Shown: positions 9,462 to 17,739 of the stretch, one piece after another
How the letters are laid out: every line of letters begins with the position of its first letter
Numbering within the stretch: position 1 is the stretch's first letter
NCBI GenBank assembly: GCA_947243855.1
Contig: CAMXIK010000002.1
Coordinates: 62,001-126,000, forward strand
Length of the DNA stretch: 64,000 nt
Direction of reading: 5' to 3'
Origin: an uncultured Lachnospiraceae bacterium
GTDB taxonomy: Bacteria; Bacillota; Clostridia; Lachnospirales; Lachnospiraceae
Notes under the pieces: generated by a model
The model's input: the letters and a program-made list of their open reading frames with translations, nothing else
Told to the model about the DNA's origin: nothing
Database searches by the model: none
Translations under genes and position numbers: made by a program

Positions 9462-10952
9462 ATGGACGATCACAGAGACGATACTTACGAAGAGACAGAG
9501 TTAGAAGAAAAGAAACCAGACACAGAGGAGACGAAAAAGGACGATTCCGGAAGCGATTACGAGGACGTCTGCTTTATCTGCCGCAGGCCGGAAAGCAAGG
9601 CTGGGAAAATGTTCAGGCTTCCTAACCATATCTGCGTTTGTGACGACTGTATGCATAAGACCATGGATACGGTCAGCCAGTTTGATTATCAGGGACTTTT
9701 AAATAATCCTAATATAAGCGATATTAACAGCGGAAAGGGATTTCCCAATATCAGCTTTGTAAATCGGGCTGATCTGCAGGGGGATGGCGGCATTCCGAAT
9801 AAGCAGAAGCCGAAAAAAAAGAAGAAAAAGGAAGCGGCCCAGATCGATATCAGGGATATCCTGCCGCCTCATAAGATTAAACAAAAGCTGGACGAGTATG
9901 TGGTGGGGCAGGAGCACGCCAAAAAGGTGATGTCTGTGGCGGTTTACAATCACTATAAAAGGGTGGCTACCGGCACCATGGAGGAGATTGAGATCGAGAA
10001 GTCCAACATGCTCATGATCGGTCCTACTGGCTGCGGCAAAACTTATCTGGTGAAGACCCTTGCGAAACTTCTGGACGTGCCGCTTGCCATTGCGGACGCC
10101 ACCTCATTGACGGAGGCGGGCTACATCGGCGACGATATCGAGAGCGTGGTCTCCAAACTTCTGGCGGCGGCGGATAACGACGTGGAGCGGGCGGAGCGCG
10201 GCATTATTTTTATTGACGAGATTGATAAGATCGCCAAGAAAAAGAATACCAATGCGAGGGATGTGAGCGGCGAATCTGTGCAGCAGGGAATGCTAAAGCT
10301 ATTAGAAGGCGCGGAGGTGGAGGTGCCCGTAGGCGCCAATTCCAAAAACGCCATGGTGCCCCTTGCGACGGTGAACACCAGAAATATTTTGTTTATTTGC
10401 GGCGGCGCGTTTCCTGATCTGGACGAGATCATTAAGCAGAGACTCAACAAGAAGACTTCCATCGGGTATAACGCGGAGCTTAAGGATAAATACGATAAGG
10501 AAAAGAATATTTTAAACAGGGTGACGGTGGAGGATATCCGGAAGTTTGGTATGATTCCGGAGTTTATCGGCCGCCTGCCGGTGATCTTTACGCTGGAAGG
10601 ATTAAGCCGCGACATGATGGTGCAGATTTTGAAAGAGCCGAGAAACGCGATTTTGAAACAGTACCAGAAATTATTGGAGCTGGACGAGGTGGAGCTGCTC
10701 TTCGATGAGGGCGCGCTTGAGGCCATTGCCGATAAGGCTATGGAGAAGGAGACGGGAGCGAGGGCGCTTCGGGCCATTATTGAGGAGTTTATGCTGGATA
10801 TTATGTATGAAGTGCCAAAGGACGATAACATTGGCCGCGTGACCATTACCAAAGAGTATATCGAGGGGACGGGCGGGCCGGTTATCGATATCCGCAGCAG
10901 AAGCGCGGAGCATCCGGATCATCTGAATGTGGTGCAGCAGACCGGTACATGA
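9462..10952 (+). CDS. clpX: ClpX-like AAA+ unfoldase with N-terminal zinc domain
   Basis: A 496-residue ATPase that should unfold proteins for ClpP or act alone as a chaperone. An acidic leader (1-28) precedes a four-cysteine zinc domain (CFIC...CVCDDC). A Lys-rich linker (KQKPKKKKKKE) leads to the AAA+ module: DEYVVGQEHAKK, Walker A GPTGCGKT, pore loop GYIG, Walker B IIFIDEID, sensor region IPEFIGRLPVIFTL and sensor 2 GARALRAI. It is longer than usual ClpX (about 420). The ClpP-docking loop normally reads [LIV]-G-F and is IGY here. No clpP or tig is adjacent, so this may be a second ClpX-type protein of the genome rather than the housekeeping copy. It is preceded by a terminator and should have its own promoter. 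Confidence 0.9.
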   Translation: MDDHRDDTYEETELEEKKPDTEETKKDDSGSDYEDVCFICRRPESKAGKMFRLPNHICVCDDCMHKTMDTVSQFDYQGLLNNPNISDINSGKGFPNISFVNRADLQGDGGIPNKQKPKKKKKKEAAQIDIRDILPPHKIKQKLDEYVVGQEHAKKVMSVAVYNHYKRVATGTMEEIEIEKSNMLMIGPTGCGKTYLVKTLAKLLDVPLAIADATSLTEAGYIGDDIESVVSKLLAAADNDVERAERGIIFIDEIDKIAKKKNTNARDVSGESVQQGMLKLLEGAEVEVPVGANSKNAMVPLATVNTRNILFICGGAFPDLDEIIKQRLNKKTSIGYNAELKDKYDKEKNILNRVTVEDIRKFGMIPEFIGRLPVIFTLEGLSRDMMVQILKEPRNAILKQYQKLLELDEVELLFDEGALEAIADKAMEKETGARALRAIIEEFMLDIMYEVPKDDNIGRVTITKEYIEGTGGPVIDIRSRSAEHPDHLNVVQQTGT

Positions 10953-11017
10953 TAGAGAATCATTTCCCTGTTTCTATGCATAGAATACCGTAAGGAGTAT
11001 GAGGGCGGTGTTCGTGT

Positions 11018-12712
11018 TTGACCTGTAGAGAAATGATTGTTTCGGATGAGTTTTTGGATATCATCGCGGACTATGATGTGATTGAAGAAATTCTAGATGC
11101 CACAGATGTAGATTATTGCTATCATGCCATCGACGCCGGATATGGCGTGGCCAATGTGAGGCGCAGCCAGGTGATGCCGTTGTCTTTGAGCTATTATGGC
11201 TATTCCACAATCCCCAAGCTGTACGGACTGATGCAGATGGGAGAGAGGACGTTTGATTCTTCGCCTCTTGCGGCTATGGGAAACATACGGGTACAAAATC
11301 CGCCGCTTGCCTTACAGGGAAGCGGCGTTATCATGGGTTTTATTGATACGGGAATCAGGTATCAGGACGACGTTTTCAGACGGGAGGACGGGAGCACCCG
11401 CATTATCTCCATCTGGGATCAGACCATACAGACTGGGAATCCGCCGGTTGGGTTTGAATACGGAACGGAATATCACCGGGCGGATATCGACAGGGCTTTG
11501 GCCGCCGAGAATCCGCTTACGGTGGTGCCCACTACCGATACCAACGGACACGGTACGAGGATGGCCTCTGCGGCGGCGGGAAGCCTGCTGAATCAGGGGC
11601 TTGCGTTTCGCGGAGCGGCGCCCCTTGCGGATATCGCGGTGGTGAAGTTAAAGGAGGCAAAAGCCTATTTGCGGGAGTATTACCTGATCAATGATCAGGC
11701 GGCGGCCTTTCAGGAAAACGACATCATGGAGGCGGTCAAATATTTACAGCAGATGGCGGTGGCATTTGAGCGGCCGGTGGTAATCGTTCTCGGGCTGGGC
11801 ACGAATATGGGCAGCCATGACGGCACCTCTGCGCTGGATTCCTATTTGAATACCGTGGCGGGCCGCAGGAGCCGCGCGGTCGTGGTGGGCGGCGGCAATG
11901 AAGGGGATAAGGAGCACCATTATGAGCATTCTATGCCCAGCAATGTGGAGATTCGCGTGGAGAAGCCCATGAAGGGATTTTGTGTGGAGCTGTGGGGAAG
12001 CCTTCCGGACGCTTATTCTGTTGCCATCCGTTCTCCCGGCGGAGAAGTAACGCCGGTTATTGACTTTCGCAGCGGCGCGGACAGGACGTTGTCCTTTGTC
12101 TTTGAGAGAACCAAAATCCGCGTCGGTTCTACGCTGGTGGAGAAGGACAGCGGCGATCCCATGGTTTTTATGCGCTTTGCCGATCCAACGCCCGGTATTT
12201 GGACGGTGGAAGTGACGTCCTCTGCGAGGAGAATGCGGGGCAAGGGGATGTATCACATGTGGCTGCCGATCGAGGCGTTTTTGGAAGGGAGCGTCACGTT
12301 TCTTACGCCAAGTCCGGACGTGACGCTGACAGAGCCAGCGAACGCTTCTCAGGTGATTACGATATCTACCTATAACAGCTATACGGACAGTTGGTATGCG
12401 CCTTCTGGCAGAGGCTTTACCAGAAACGGTGAGATCAAGCCGGATCTGGCGGCTCCCGGCGTGGGCGTGCCGACGGCGCTGGGCGAGACGGACGGTTCCA
12501 GTATGGCGGCGGCTTTGGCGGCTGGATGTGTGGCGCAGTTTTTAGAGTGGGCCGTCGTTGACGGAAACGCGTATATGGTGGACAGCAGGGGGACGAAGAG
12601 CTACCTGATTCAGGGGGCGGACCGCCCGGACAATGTGGTGTACCCAGACAGACAGTGGGGATATGGCAGGATCAATATTAACGGGACGTTTGAGACGCTG
12701 GCGCGGCTGTAG
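11018..12712 (+). CDS. S8 subtilisin-like protease (Csp-related)
   Basis: A 564-residue subtilase without a signal peptide. The catalytic triad is intact: Asp110 (GFIDTGI), His178 (TNGHGTRMAS) and Ser495 (DGSSMAAALAAG). The layout is a short N-terminal prodomain-like region, a catalytic domain split by a beta-rich insertion (about 310-425, VEIRVEKPMKGFCVEL onward), and the Ser region near the C terminus. This arrangement resembles the Csp germination proteases and their many clostridial paralogs. Natural substrates of the non-sporulation paralogs are unknown. The frame begins at a TTG with a GGGCGG-like site about 10 bases upstream. An ATG at 11033 is an alternative start with a poorer ribosome site. 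No other spore-germination genes are in the window, so a role in germination is only a possibility. Confidence 0.85.
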   Translation: MTCREMIVSDEFLDIIADYDVIEEILDATDVDYCYHAIDAGYGVANVRRSQVMPLSLSYYGYSTIPKLYGLMQMGERTFDSSPLAAMGNIRVQNPPLALQGSGVIMGFIDTGIRYQDDVFRREDGSTRIISIWDQTIQTGNPPVGFEYGTEYHRADIDRALAAENPLTVVPTTDTNGHGTRMASAAAGSLLNQGLAFRGAAPLADIAVVKLKEAKAYLREYYLINDQAAAFQENDIMEAVKYLQQMAVAFERPVVIVLGLGTNMGSHDGTSALDSYLNTVAGRRSRAVVVGGGNEGDKEHHYEHSMPSNVEIRVEKPMKGFCVELWGSLPDAYSVAIRSPGGEVTPVIDFRSGADRTLSFVFERTKIRVGSTLVEKDSGDPMVFMRFADPTPGIWTVEVTSSARRMRGKGMYHMWLPIEAFLEGSVTFLTPSPDVTLTEPANASQVITISTYNSYTDSWYAPSGRGFTRNGEIKPDLAAPGVGVPTALGETDGSSMAAALAAGCVAQFLEWAVVDGNAYMVDSRGTKSYLIQGADRPDNVVYPDRQWGYGRININGTFETLARL

Positions 12713-12722
12713 GACAGAAAAC

Positions 12723-12751
12723 TTGCTGATTCCGCCTGCCTGTGGTATGCT
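12723..12751 (+). promoter_or_regulatory. Promoter for the BMP-type lipoprotein operon
   Basis: TTGCTG (-35) and TATGCT (-10) are 17 bases apart in the 98-base gap before the lipoprotein gene. Confidence 0.55.
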
Positions 12752-12810
12752 ACCTTATGAATGTGTATGTCTGAATAATAGGCTGATAACAACTTGGGAA
12801 GGCGGACGTA

Positions 12811-14028
12811 GTGACAATGAAAAGGAAATGGCTTGGCATGGCCGGGCTGATTTTAGCTTATATATTGGCAGGCTGCGGGATGACTGCGGGCGGGATGTCG
12901 GTATCTGCGGATGAACAGACGGATGGGACAGAACAGGAGCCGGAGAAGGAAGAAGAGGAAGATTCCGGCATGGAGACGACTTCATGGGAGGAGTCCGTTC
13001 AAAAAATGTTTGAAGACCCCTATGGAGATTACAGGGAGACGGGCGGCGAGATTGTCCTGTTGACAGACGGCCCTGTAGAGGATGGCGGTTACAATGAAGC
13101 TGTCTATAATGGCGTGCGGATGTACGCTTTGGGAGCAGGCAAGCCCTTCTCCTATTACAATGCCAATTCAGACGATCCGGAGAGTTATCGGAAATTGATC
13201 GAAAGATCTGCACAGGAAAATGCAAGGATTATCGTCTGTGCAGGGAATGATTTTGGCGAGGCGGTGGGAGCCGTGCAGGAGAGCTTTCCGCAGACCGCTT
13301 TTTTGCTGATCGACGGCGTACCCCATGACGGGGAAGGAGAGGCGCTTGCGCTTTCTGAAAATGTACACTGCGTACTTTTCCATGAGGAACAGGCCGGGTA
13401 TCTGGCCGGCTATATGGCGGTATGGGAAGGATATCGGAATTTAGGATTCATAGGCGGCAAGGAAGAGCCGGCCGTTTTGCGTTATGGCTACGGGTATTTA
13501 CAGGGGATCGACGCTGCGGCCAAGGACTTGTCGCTTGACGACGTGGTTGTCAAATATTGGTATGCGGACACCTTTTCACCGGATATTGCGGTACGGGAGA
13601 AAGCGGACGGCTGGTATGCGGAGGGCGTTCAGATTATTTTTGCCTGCGGCGGCGGTCTCTATGAATCGGTGCTGGAGGCGGCTGAGAATCAGGACGGCTT
13701 GATGATCGGCGCGGATGTGGATCAGGCCAGAGTTTCGGACAGGGTTTTGACCAGCGCGGTCAAGAACATAGGAGCGGCCGTGACGGACACGCTGGACAGT
13801 TTCTATGCGAACAACGGATGGAGCGAGGCGCAGGCCGGGCAGGTGAGACGCTACGGCGTGGAGGAAGGATGTGCGGCGATTCCGGTCGTAGATACGGAGT
13901 GGCGTTTCAAGGAGGTGCCCACAACTCACTTTTTTGAGATTTATAAGCAGATGAAAAGGGGCGACAGGGCGGCGTCGGACGACATCAGCGAACCGCCGTC
14001 GGTTGCCATTACGGTAAATTATGAATGA
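12811..14028 (+). CDS. BMP/PnrA-type substrate-binding lipoprotein
   Basis: A 405-residue lipoprotein. The signal peptide ends in the lipobox LAGC (Cys22), followed by an acidic linker rich in Glu (about 35-55). The mature part is a periplasmic-binding-protein fold of the basic membrane protein (BMP/Med) type: EIVLLTDGPVEDGGYNEAVYNG, VCAGNDFGEAV, YLAGYMA, LGFIGGKEEPAVLRYGYGYLQG, IIFACGGGLYESVLEAA. Family members bind nucleosides or related ligands for ABC importers. No ATPase or permease is nearby, so it may be a sensor or work with a transporter encoded elsewhere. The GTG start at 12811 is favoured because GGAAGG lies about 8 bases upstream. An ATG two codons later is possible. It shares a transcript with the next lipoprotein gene. 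Confidence 0.82.
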   Translation: MTMKRKWLGMAGLILAYILAGCGMTAGGMSVSADEQTDGTEQEPEKEEEEDSGMETTSWEESVQKMFEDPYGDYRETGGEIVLLTDGPVEDGGYNEAVYNGVRMYALGAGKPFSYYNANSDDPESYRKLIERSAQENARIIVCAGNDFGEAVGAVQESFPQTAFLLIDGVPHDGEGEALALSENVHCVLFHEEQAGYLAGYMAVWEGYRNLGFIGGKEEPAVLRYGYGYLQGIDAAAKDLSLDDVVVKYWYADTFSPDIAVREKADGWYAEGVQIIFACGGGLYESVLEAAENQDGLMIGADVDQARVSDRVLTSAVKNIGAAVTDTLDSFYANNGWSEAQAGQVRRYGVEEGCAAIPVVDTEWRFKEVPTTHFFEIYKQMKRGDRAASDDISEPPSVAITVNYE

Positions 14029-14045
14029 GCGCGGGAGGTTTGGGT

Positions 14046-15791
14046 GTGTATAAGAAAAAGAAAAGTAAGATACATCCCGGTTGTCTCCTGCTTTTGGGCA
14101 TTGGGATAACGGCGGCTTTGCTTGGCGGATGCGGAAACGAGGCGGAGCCAGCGGCCGCGCCTGTCTCCGAGGAAGCGGCAGGGGACGGGGCAGCGGTAGA
14201 AAAGGAAAAAGAATTGACAGAGCTTACGATGGGTGAGACAAGCTTGTCATTGGAAGAATTGTCGGAATACGCCATGGACCTATCCCTGACCTATGACACA
14301 GAGCTTCAAAAACTCTGCTATTCGCTGGATATGCCGCTGATTCCTAGAAGCGATGACGCTTATTTGTACTTGTTTCAGGCGGACAGTTGGGAAGAGGACG
14401 CGGAGGCGCTGGAAAAAGAGCCGGTTACCAGAGGGCGGAAGGACAGGGAGTGGGAGACAACCTTTCCGTACCGGGATATTTACCTGTTCAAAAGGTTTAT
14501 CCCGGCCCTTCGGATCGACGGAAACTATGTGCAGGTCGGACAGGGCGTGTATCTGCTGAATCCGGAGGCGCTGGCTGAAAATCAGGAGCCTTATCCGGAG
14601 CTTGGCTCCAAGAAGGGGCTTCTGTTAGACCCGACTATGGTGGGGACGCCGGAACTGACAGACTTAAACGTAAAACATACCATTTACAATATTCCCCTTT
14701 CTCATATCATGGGGGAGACGACGGATCAGACCTTTCCGACCATTACCTACGCCTACCGGGGAAGAAACTATGTCTTTAACGGAGCGGCGGTCAACGGGTA
14801 TGACGGACTGTTTACCTATTTGACGGAGCACGGCATGACCGCTACGGCAGTGGTGTTGAATGATTGGAACGAGGCTTTTCCGGAGCTGATTCATCCGGAA
14901 GCCAAAAATCCGGAGAGCGGCGCTTATTATTATATGTTTAACGCGGCGGAGGCGGAAGGAACGAGAACGCTGGAAGCCGTGGCTTCCTTTTTGGCGGAAC
15001 GCTATTCCAGCGGGGAGCACGGCATGGTACATAGCTGGGTGATTGCCAATGAGATTAACCAGAACCGGGTCTGGAACTATATGAACACCAAGGATGTGTA
15101 CCACTATACAAGAGAGTTTGAAAAGTCCTTCCGCATCTTCTATCAGGCGGTGAAAAGCCGCTATGCCAATGCGCGGGTATATTTCAGCATTGACCATGCA
15201 TGGAACAGCAACGAAGGAGATAACGGCCGTTTTTTTAACGGCAGGGATATTCTGGAAGCTTTTAACGAGGCGGCTTTGCAGCACGGCAATTACGACTGGG
15301 GCATTGCGATTCACCCCTATCCGGAACCGCTTACGCGAGTCAATTATTGGTCGCAGGAGTACGATAAGACGAGGGACGCTTCGCATCTGTCCATCATGAA
15401 TCTGAATGTGTTGACGGACATGCTTCTAGAAGAGGACTATCTGGACCGGGCGGGGGAAGTGCGCAGCGTCACCATTACGGAGCTGGGCTTTACTTCTGGC
15501 TCGGGGGAGAGGCTGCAGGCGGCGGCCTTTGCTTACTGCTACCATATTGTGGAGGATAATCCCTATGTGGACGCTTTTCTGATGAACCGGCAGACGGACG
15601 CCCCGGAGGAAGTGATGGCGGGGATGGCCTTTGGCGTGTATGAGTATGACCATTCTCCGAAATACATCAGGGATGTGTTCCGGGATATCGACACGGAGCG
15701 GTCCGGGGAGTACACGGATTTTATGCTCAATATTTTGGGCGCGGATAGTCTGGAAGAGGCCTTGTCATGGGCAAGGGCGGATGCGGAGTGA
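14046..15791 (+). CDS. Lipoprotein with glycoside-hydrolase-like barrel (DUF5722-like)
   Basis: A 581-residue lipoprotein, with lipobox LGGC and Cys29. The mature region reads like a clan-A glycosidase barrel. WVIANEINQ has the Asn-Glu pair at the expected acid/base position, and SVTITELGFTSG offers a candidate nucleophile Glu. FSIDHAWN, GIAIHPYPEP and DAFLMNRQTD fit other barrel strands. I recall this pattern from the uncharacterised DUF5722 family, but the assignment is from memory. The start is placed at GTG 14046, with GGGAGG 7 bases upstream. An ATG at 14025 overlapping the previous stop is in frame but has no ribosome site. The gene is coupled to the BMP lipoprotein upstream and a GT2 downstream, suggesting a job in surface glycan turnover or sensing. 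Confidence 0.7.
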   Translation: MYKKKKSKIHPGCLLLLGIGITAALLGGCGNEAEPAAAPVSEEAAGDGAAVEKEKELTELTMGETSLSLEELSEYAMDLSLTYDTELQKLCYSLDMPLIPRSDDAYLYLFQADSWEEDAEALEKEPVTRGRKDREWETTFPYRDIYLFKRFIPALRIDGNYVQVGQGVYLLNPEALAENQEPYPELGSKKGLLLDPTMVGTPELTDLNVKHTIYNIPLSHIMGETTDQTFPTITYAYRGRNYVFNGAAVNGYDGLFTYLTEHGMTATAVVLNDWNEAFPELIHPEAKNPESGAYYYMFNAAEAEGTRTLEAVASFLAERYSSGEHGMVHSWVIANEINQNRVWNYMNTKDVYHYTREFEKSFRIFYQAVKSRYANARVYFSIDHAWNSNEGDNGRFFNGRDILEAFNEAALQHGNYDWGIAIHPYPEPLTRVNYWSQEYDKTRDASHLSIMNLNVLTDMLLEEDYLDRAGEVRSVTITELGFTSGSGERLQAAAFAYCYHIVEDNPYVDAFLMNRQTDAPEEVMAGMAFGVYEYDHSPKYIRDVFRDIDTERSGEYTDFMLNILGADSLEEALSWARADAE

Positions 15792-15792
15792 T

Positions 15793-16542
15793 ATGAAGGT
15801 TTCTTTGTTGGTGACAGTTTATAATGTAAAAGAAAGTCTGCCGATTACCCTTGCGGCCATTGAAGAGCAGGATTACGGGGACATCGAAGCGGTGATTGTG
15901 GACGGCGGTTCTACCGACGGCACGGTGGAATTGATCCGGCAGTTTGCCGATCAGGCGGCGGACAGGCAGGGTCTTTCGGTGCGGTGGGTGTCAGAGCCGG
16001 ACGAGGGTCTCTACGACGCTATGAACAAGGCGTACCGCATGAGTACGGGAGATGTGATTGCGGTCTGCAATGATAAATTATGTAAACCATATGCGGTCAG
16101 CAGGCTGGTGGCAGCCATGGAGCAGGGCGGCCCGGGGTGTATCGGGGCGCACTCTGACCTGGTGTATACGGAAGGGGAGCGGATCGTTAGACAGTGGCAT
16201 ATGGGGCAGGGAAGGATTGCGCAGGGCTGGATGCCCGGACACCCTACCCTTTTTCTGAAACGGTCTGTGTACGAGAAATATGGTCTTTACGATACGTCTT
16301 ACCGCTGCGCGGCGGACTATGAGTTTATGGTGCGCTTTTTGAAGGACGAGTCAAATACGCTTTCCTATGTGCCGGAGGTTCTGGTGGCTATGTTTTACGG
16401 CGGCACCAGCAACGCGGGTCTTGGGAATTATTTGGTATCGTTTCAGGAGGGATATCTGGCCCTCAAAAAAAACGGCGTGCCCCGGCCTTTATGGATTACC
16501 ATAAAAAGAACGGTGCGGGTGCTGCTGCAGTTTGGGAAGTGA
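15793..16542 (+). CDS. GT2 glycosyltransferase
   Basis: A 249-residue GT2 enzyme. The N terminus VSLLVTVYNVKESL, the IVDGGSTDGT motif and SEPDEGLYDAMNKA are characteristic of WcaA/PGL-type glycosyltransferases that decorate surface glycans. PGHPTLFLKRSVYEKYG is a well-conserved acceptor-site region in the same group. The ATG at 15793 follows the preceding stop by one base and has GGAG 6 bases upstream, so translation is coupled. The last codons (RVLLQFGK) coincide with a 16-bp sequence repeated after the next gene at 17612-17627. That second copy, read in the same frame, would end RVLLQFHK and stop. The present C terminus may therefore have been altered when the downstream gene arrived. Confidence 0.87.
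   Translation: MKVSLLVTVYNVKESLPITLAAIEEQDYGDIEAVIVDGGSTDGTVELIRQFADQAADRQGLSVRWVSEPDEGLYDAMNKAYRMSTGDVIAVCNDKLCKPYAVSRLVAAMEQGGPGCIGAHSDLVYTEGERIVRQWHMGQGRIAQGWMPGHPTLFLKRSVYEKYGLYDTSYRCAADYEFMVRFLKDESNTLSYVPEVLVAMFYGGTSNAGLGNYLVSFQEGYLALKKNGVPRPLWITIKRTVRVLLQFGK
16518..16533. repeat. 16-bp direct repeat, left copy (flanks Rpn gene)
   Basis: GGTGCTGCTGCAGTTT occurs here, in the last codons of the GT2 gene, and again at 17612-17627 just after the Rpn-type gene. The copies are identical over 16 bases and about 1.1 kb apart. This is consistent with a target-site duplication or a recombination scar around the Rpn segment. Confidence 0.7.
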
Positions 16543-16560
16543 TGGTGGTAATTTTTTTGC

Positions 16561-16589
16561 TTGCGAGATCCGGTCCGATATGCTATTCT
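16561..16589 (+). promoter_or_regulatory. Candidate promoter of the Rpn-type gene
   Basis: TTGCGA and TATTCT are spaced by 17 bases, inside the 165-base gap before the gene. A small hairpin (GGAGCG, TCT, CGCTCC at 16641-16655) lies in the leader. Confidence 0.5.
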
Positions 16590-16707
16590 GAATACACTTG
16601 GAAAATCTAATACTATTCTTTTGCCTACAGGGCATCGTAGGGAGCGTCTCGCTCCGGGATTTCCAAAAATGAAACCATAAATGTAAGAAAGCGAAAAAGG
16701 AGGACAA

Positions 16708-17595
16708 ATGACAAAAGAAAACTGGACATGGGAGGATCAGCTTTTGACGGGAAAACTGGAGTATCGGCTGACCAATGATTTTATGTTTAAGGCGGTGCTG
16801 CAGGAAAATGAAATGGCCTTAAGAGGACTGCTCTGCGCCTTGCTTGGCATGGAGGCGGAGAAGATTAAAACTGTACGGGTGATGAATCCCATAGAGATCG
16901 GGAAGAAAATCGAGGATAAGCTGATGATGCTCGATTTAAAGCTGGAAATGAACGATAACTGTATTATGGATATCGAAATGCAGATTCTGGATAAAGGGAA
17001 CTGGCCCGTGAGATCGCTGGCGTATCTGAGCAGAAGCTTTGACCAGTTGGAAAAGGGGGATTCCTACCAAAAGGTAAAAGAAACGATACATATCGGGATT
17101 CTGGATTTTACGCCGAAAGGATTCCCGAACAAACTGTACTTGGATTATTATTTTTATAATTTAGATACCGCACATAAATATAGTGACAAAATGTCAATCC
17201 GTGTGCTACAATTAAACCAGTTAGGGAAGAATGAAGATGAAACGGACATGCCGGAGCTGTATCAGTGGGCGAGGCTGTTTAAAGCGGAGACATGGGAGGA
17301 AATGCGGATGTTGGCGGAAAAAAGCGCGGCAATCAAAGAGTGTGTGGTTACCTACAAGGAACTGACTGCGGATGAAAGGGCAAGGATGGAAGCCGAGGCG
17401 AGGGAGGACTATTATCGGTGCCAGAAGGATTTGGAGTTATATGCGACGGAAAAGGGAATGAAGCAGGGCATCCAACAAATGCTTGTTTCTGCTGTAGATC
17501 ATGCCATGCAGAACCTTTCGCTGACGCTTGAGCAGGCATGCGAAGCGCTCGGCGTGACAGTGGAGGCTTATCAGGCTGCGAAAGACGGCAAATAA
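16708..17595 (+). CDS. Rpn/YhgA-type PD-(D/E)XK nuclease family protein
   Basis: A 295-residue protein of the Rpn (PDDEXK-family transposase-like) group, DNA nucleases linked to recombination and to phage defence in some bacteria. LEYRLTNDFMFKAVLQ is the hallmark N terminus. IEDKLMMLDLKLEMND and CIMDIEMQI supply the Asp, Glu and Gln of the nuclease core. SLAYLSRSFDQLEKGDSYQKVK and the IHIGILDFTP strand follow, as in other members. The C-terminal third is helical (EEMRMLAEKSAAIKE; YATEKGMKQGIQQML). A strong ribosome site (AAGGAGG) and a candidate promoter precede it. Flanking 16-bp direct repeats suggest the gene was inserted here. Family members often occur in many near-identical copies per genome, which could be tested. 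Confidence 0.9.
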   Translation: MTKENWTWEDQLLTGKLEYRLTNDFMFKAVLQENEMALRGLLCALLGMEAEKIKTVRVMNPIEIGKKIEDKLMMLDLKLEMNDNCIMDIEMQILDKGNWPVRSLAYLSRSFDQLEKGDSYQKVKETIHIGILDFTPKGFPNKLYLDYYFYNLDTAHKYSDKMSIRVLQLNQLGKNEDETDMPELYQWARLFKAETWEEMRMLAEKSAAIKECVVTYKELTADERARMEAEAREDYYRCQKDLELYATEKGMKQGIQQMLVSAVDHAMQNLSLTLEQACEALGVTVEAYQAAKDGK

Positions 17596-17611
17596 CGGTA
17601 GGATGACTGAC

Positions 17612-17627
17612 GGTGCTGCTGCAGTTT
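17612..17627. repeat. 16-bp direct repeat, right copy (flanks Rpn gene)
   Basis: Second copy of GGTGCTGCTGCAGTTT. It is followed by CATAAATAA, which in the GT2 reading frame would encode His-Lys-stop, a plausible original end of the GT2 gene. Confidence 0.7.
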
Positions 17628-17638
17628 CATAAATAACA

Positions 17639-17675
17639 GACATTTCACAGCATTTCAAAACCATTTCACAGCAGA
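17639..17675 (+). promoter_or_regulatory. Triple CATTT element, candidate LytTR-regulator binding site (site A)
   Basis: CATTTCA occurs at 17641, 17651 and 17662, so repeats fall 10 and 11 bases apart on one face of the helix. The outer two are identical over 12 bases (CATTTCACAGCA) and exactly 21 bases apart, the spacing known for LytTR-family direct repeats. The site lies about 65 bases before the LytTR response regulator. A related element (25 of 35 bases identical, same spacing) is at 19831-19865. Confidence 0.6.
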
Positions 17676-17739
17676 GCGGTCGTTCTGGAGGTTTCAACAA
17701 CCGATAAAACAAGAAAAAGCGATAACAGGAGGTGATGAG

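Noticed and set aside
10121..10852. 243-codon Ser/Ile-rich antisense frame across the ClpX-like gene
   Set aside because: Low-complexity shadow of the coding strand, with no start signal.
14664..15386. 240-codon antisense frame in the glycosidase-like lipoprotein gene
   Set aside because: No ribosome site or recognisable domain; the sense frame has clear motifs.
16708..17595. Classical transposon around the Rpn gene
   Set aside because: No terminal inverted repeats are visible inside the 16-bp direct repeats, so I only call it an inserted segment.
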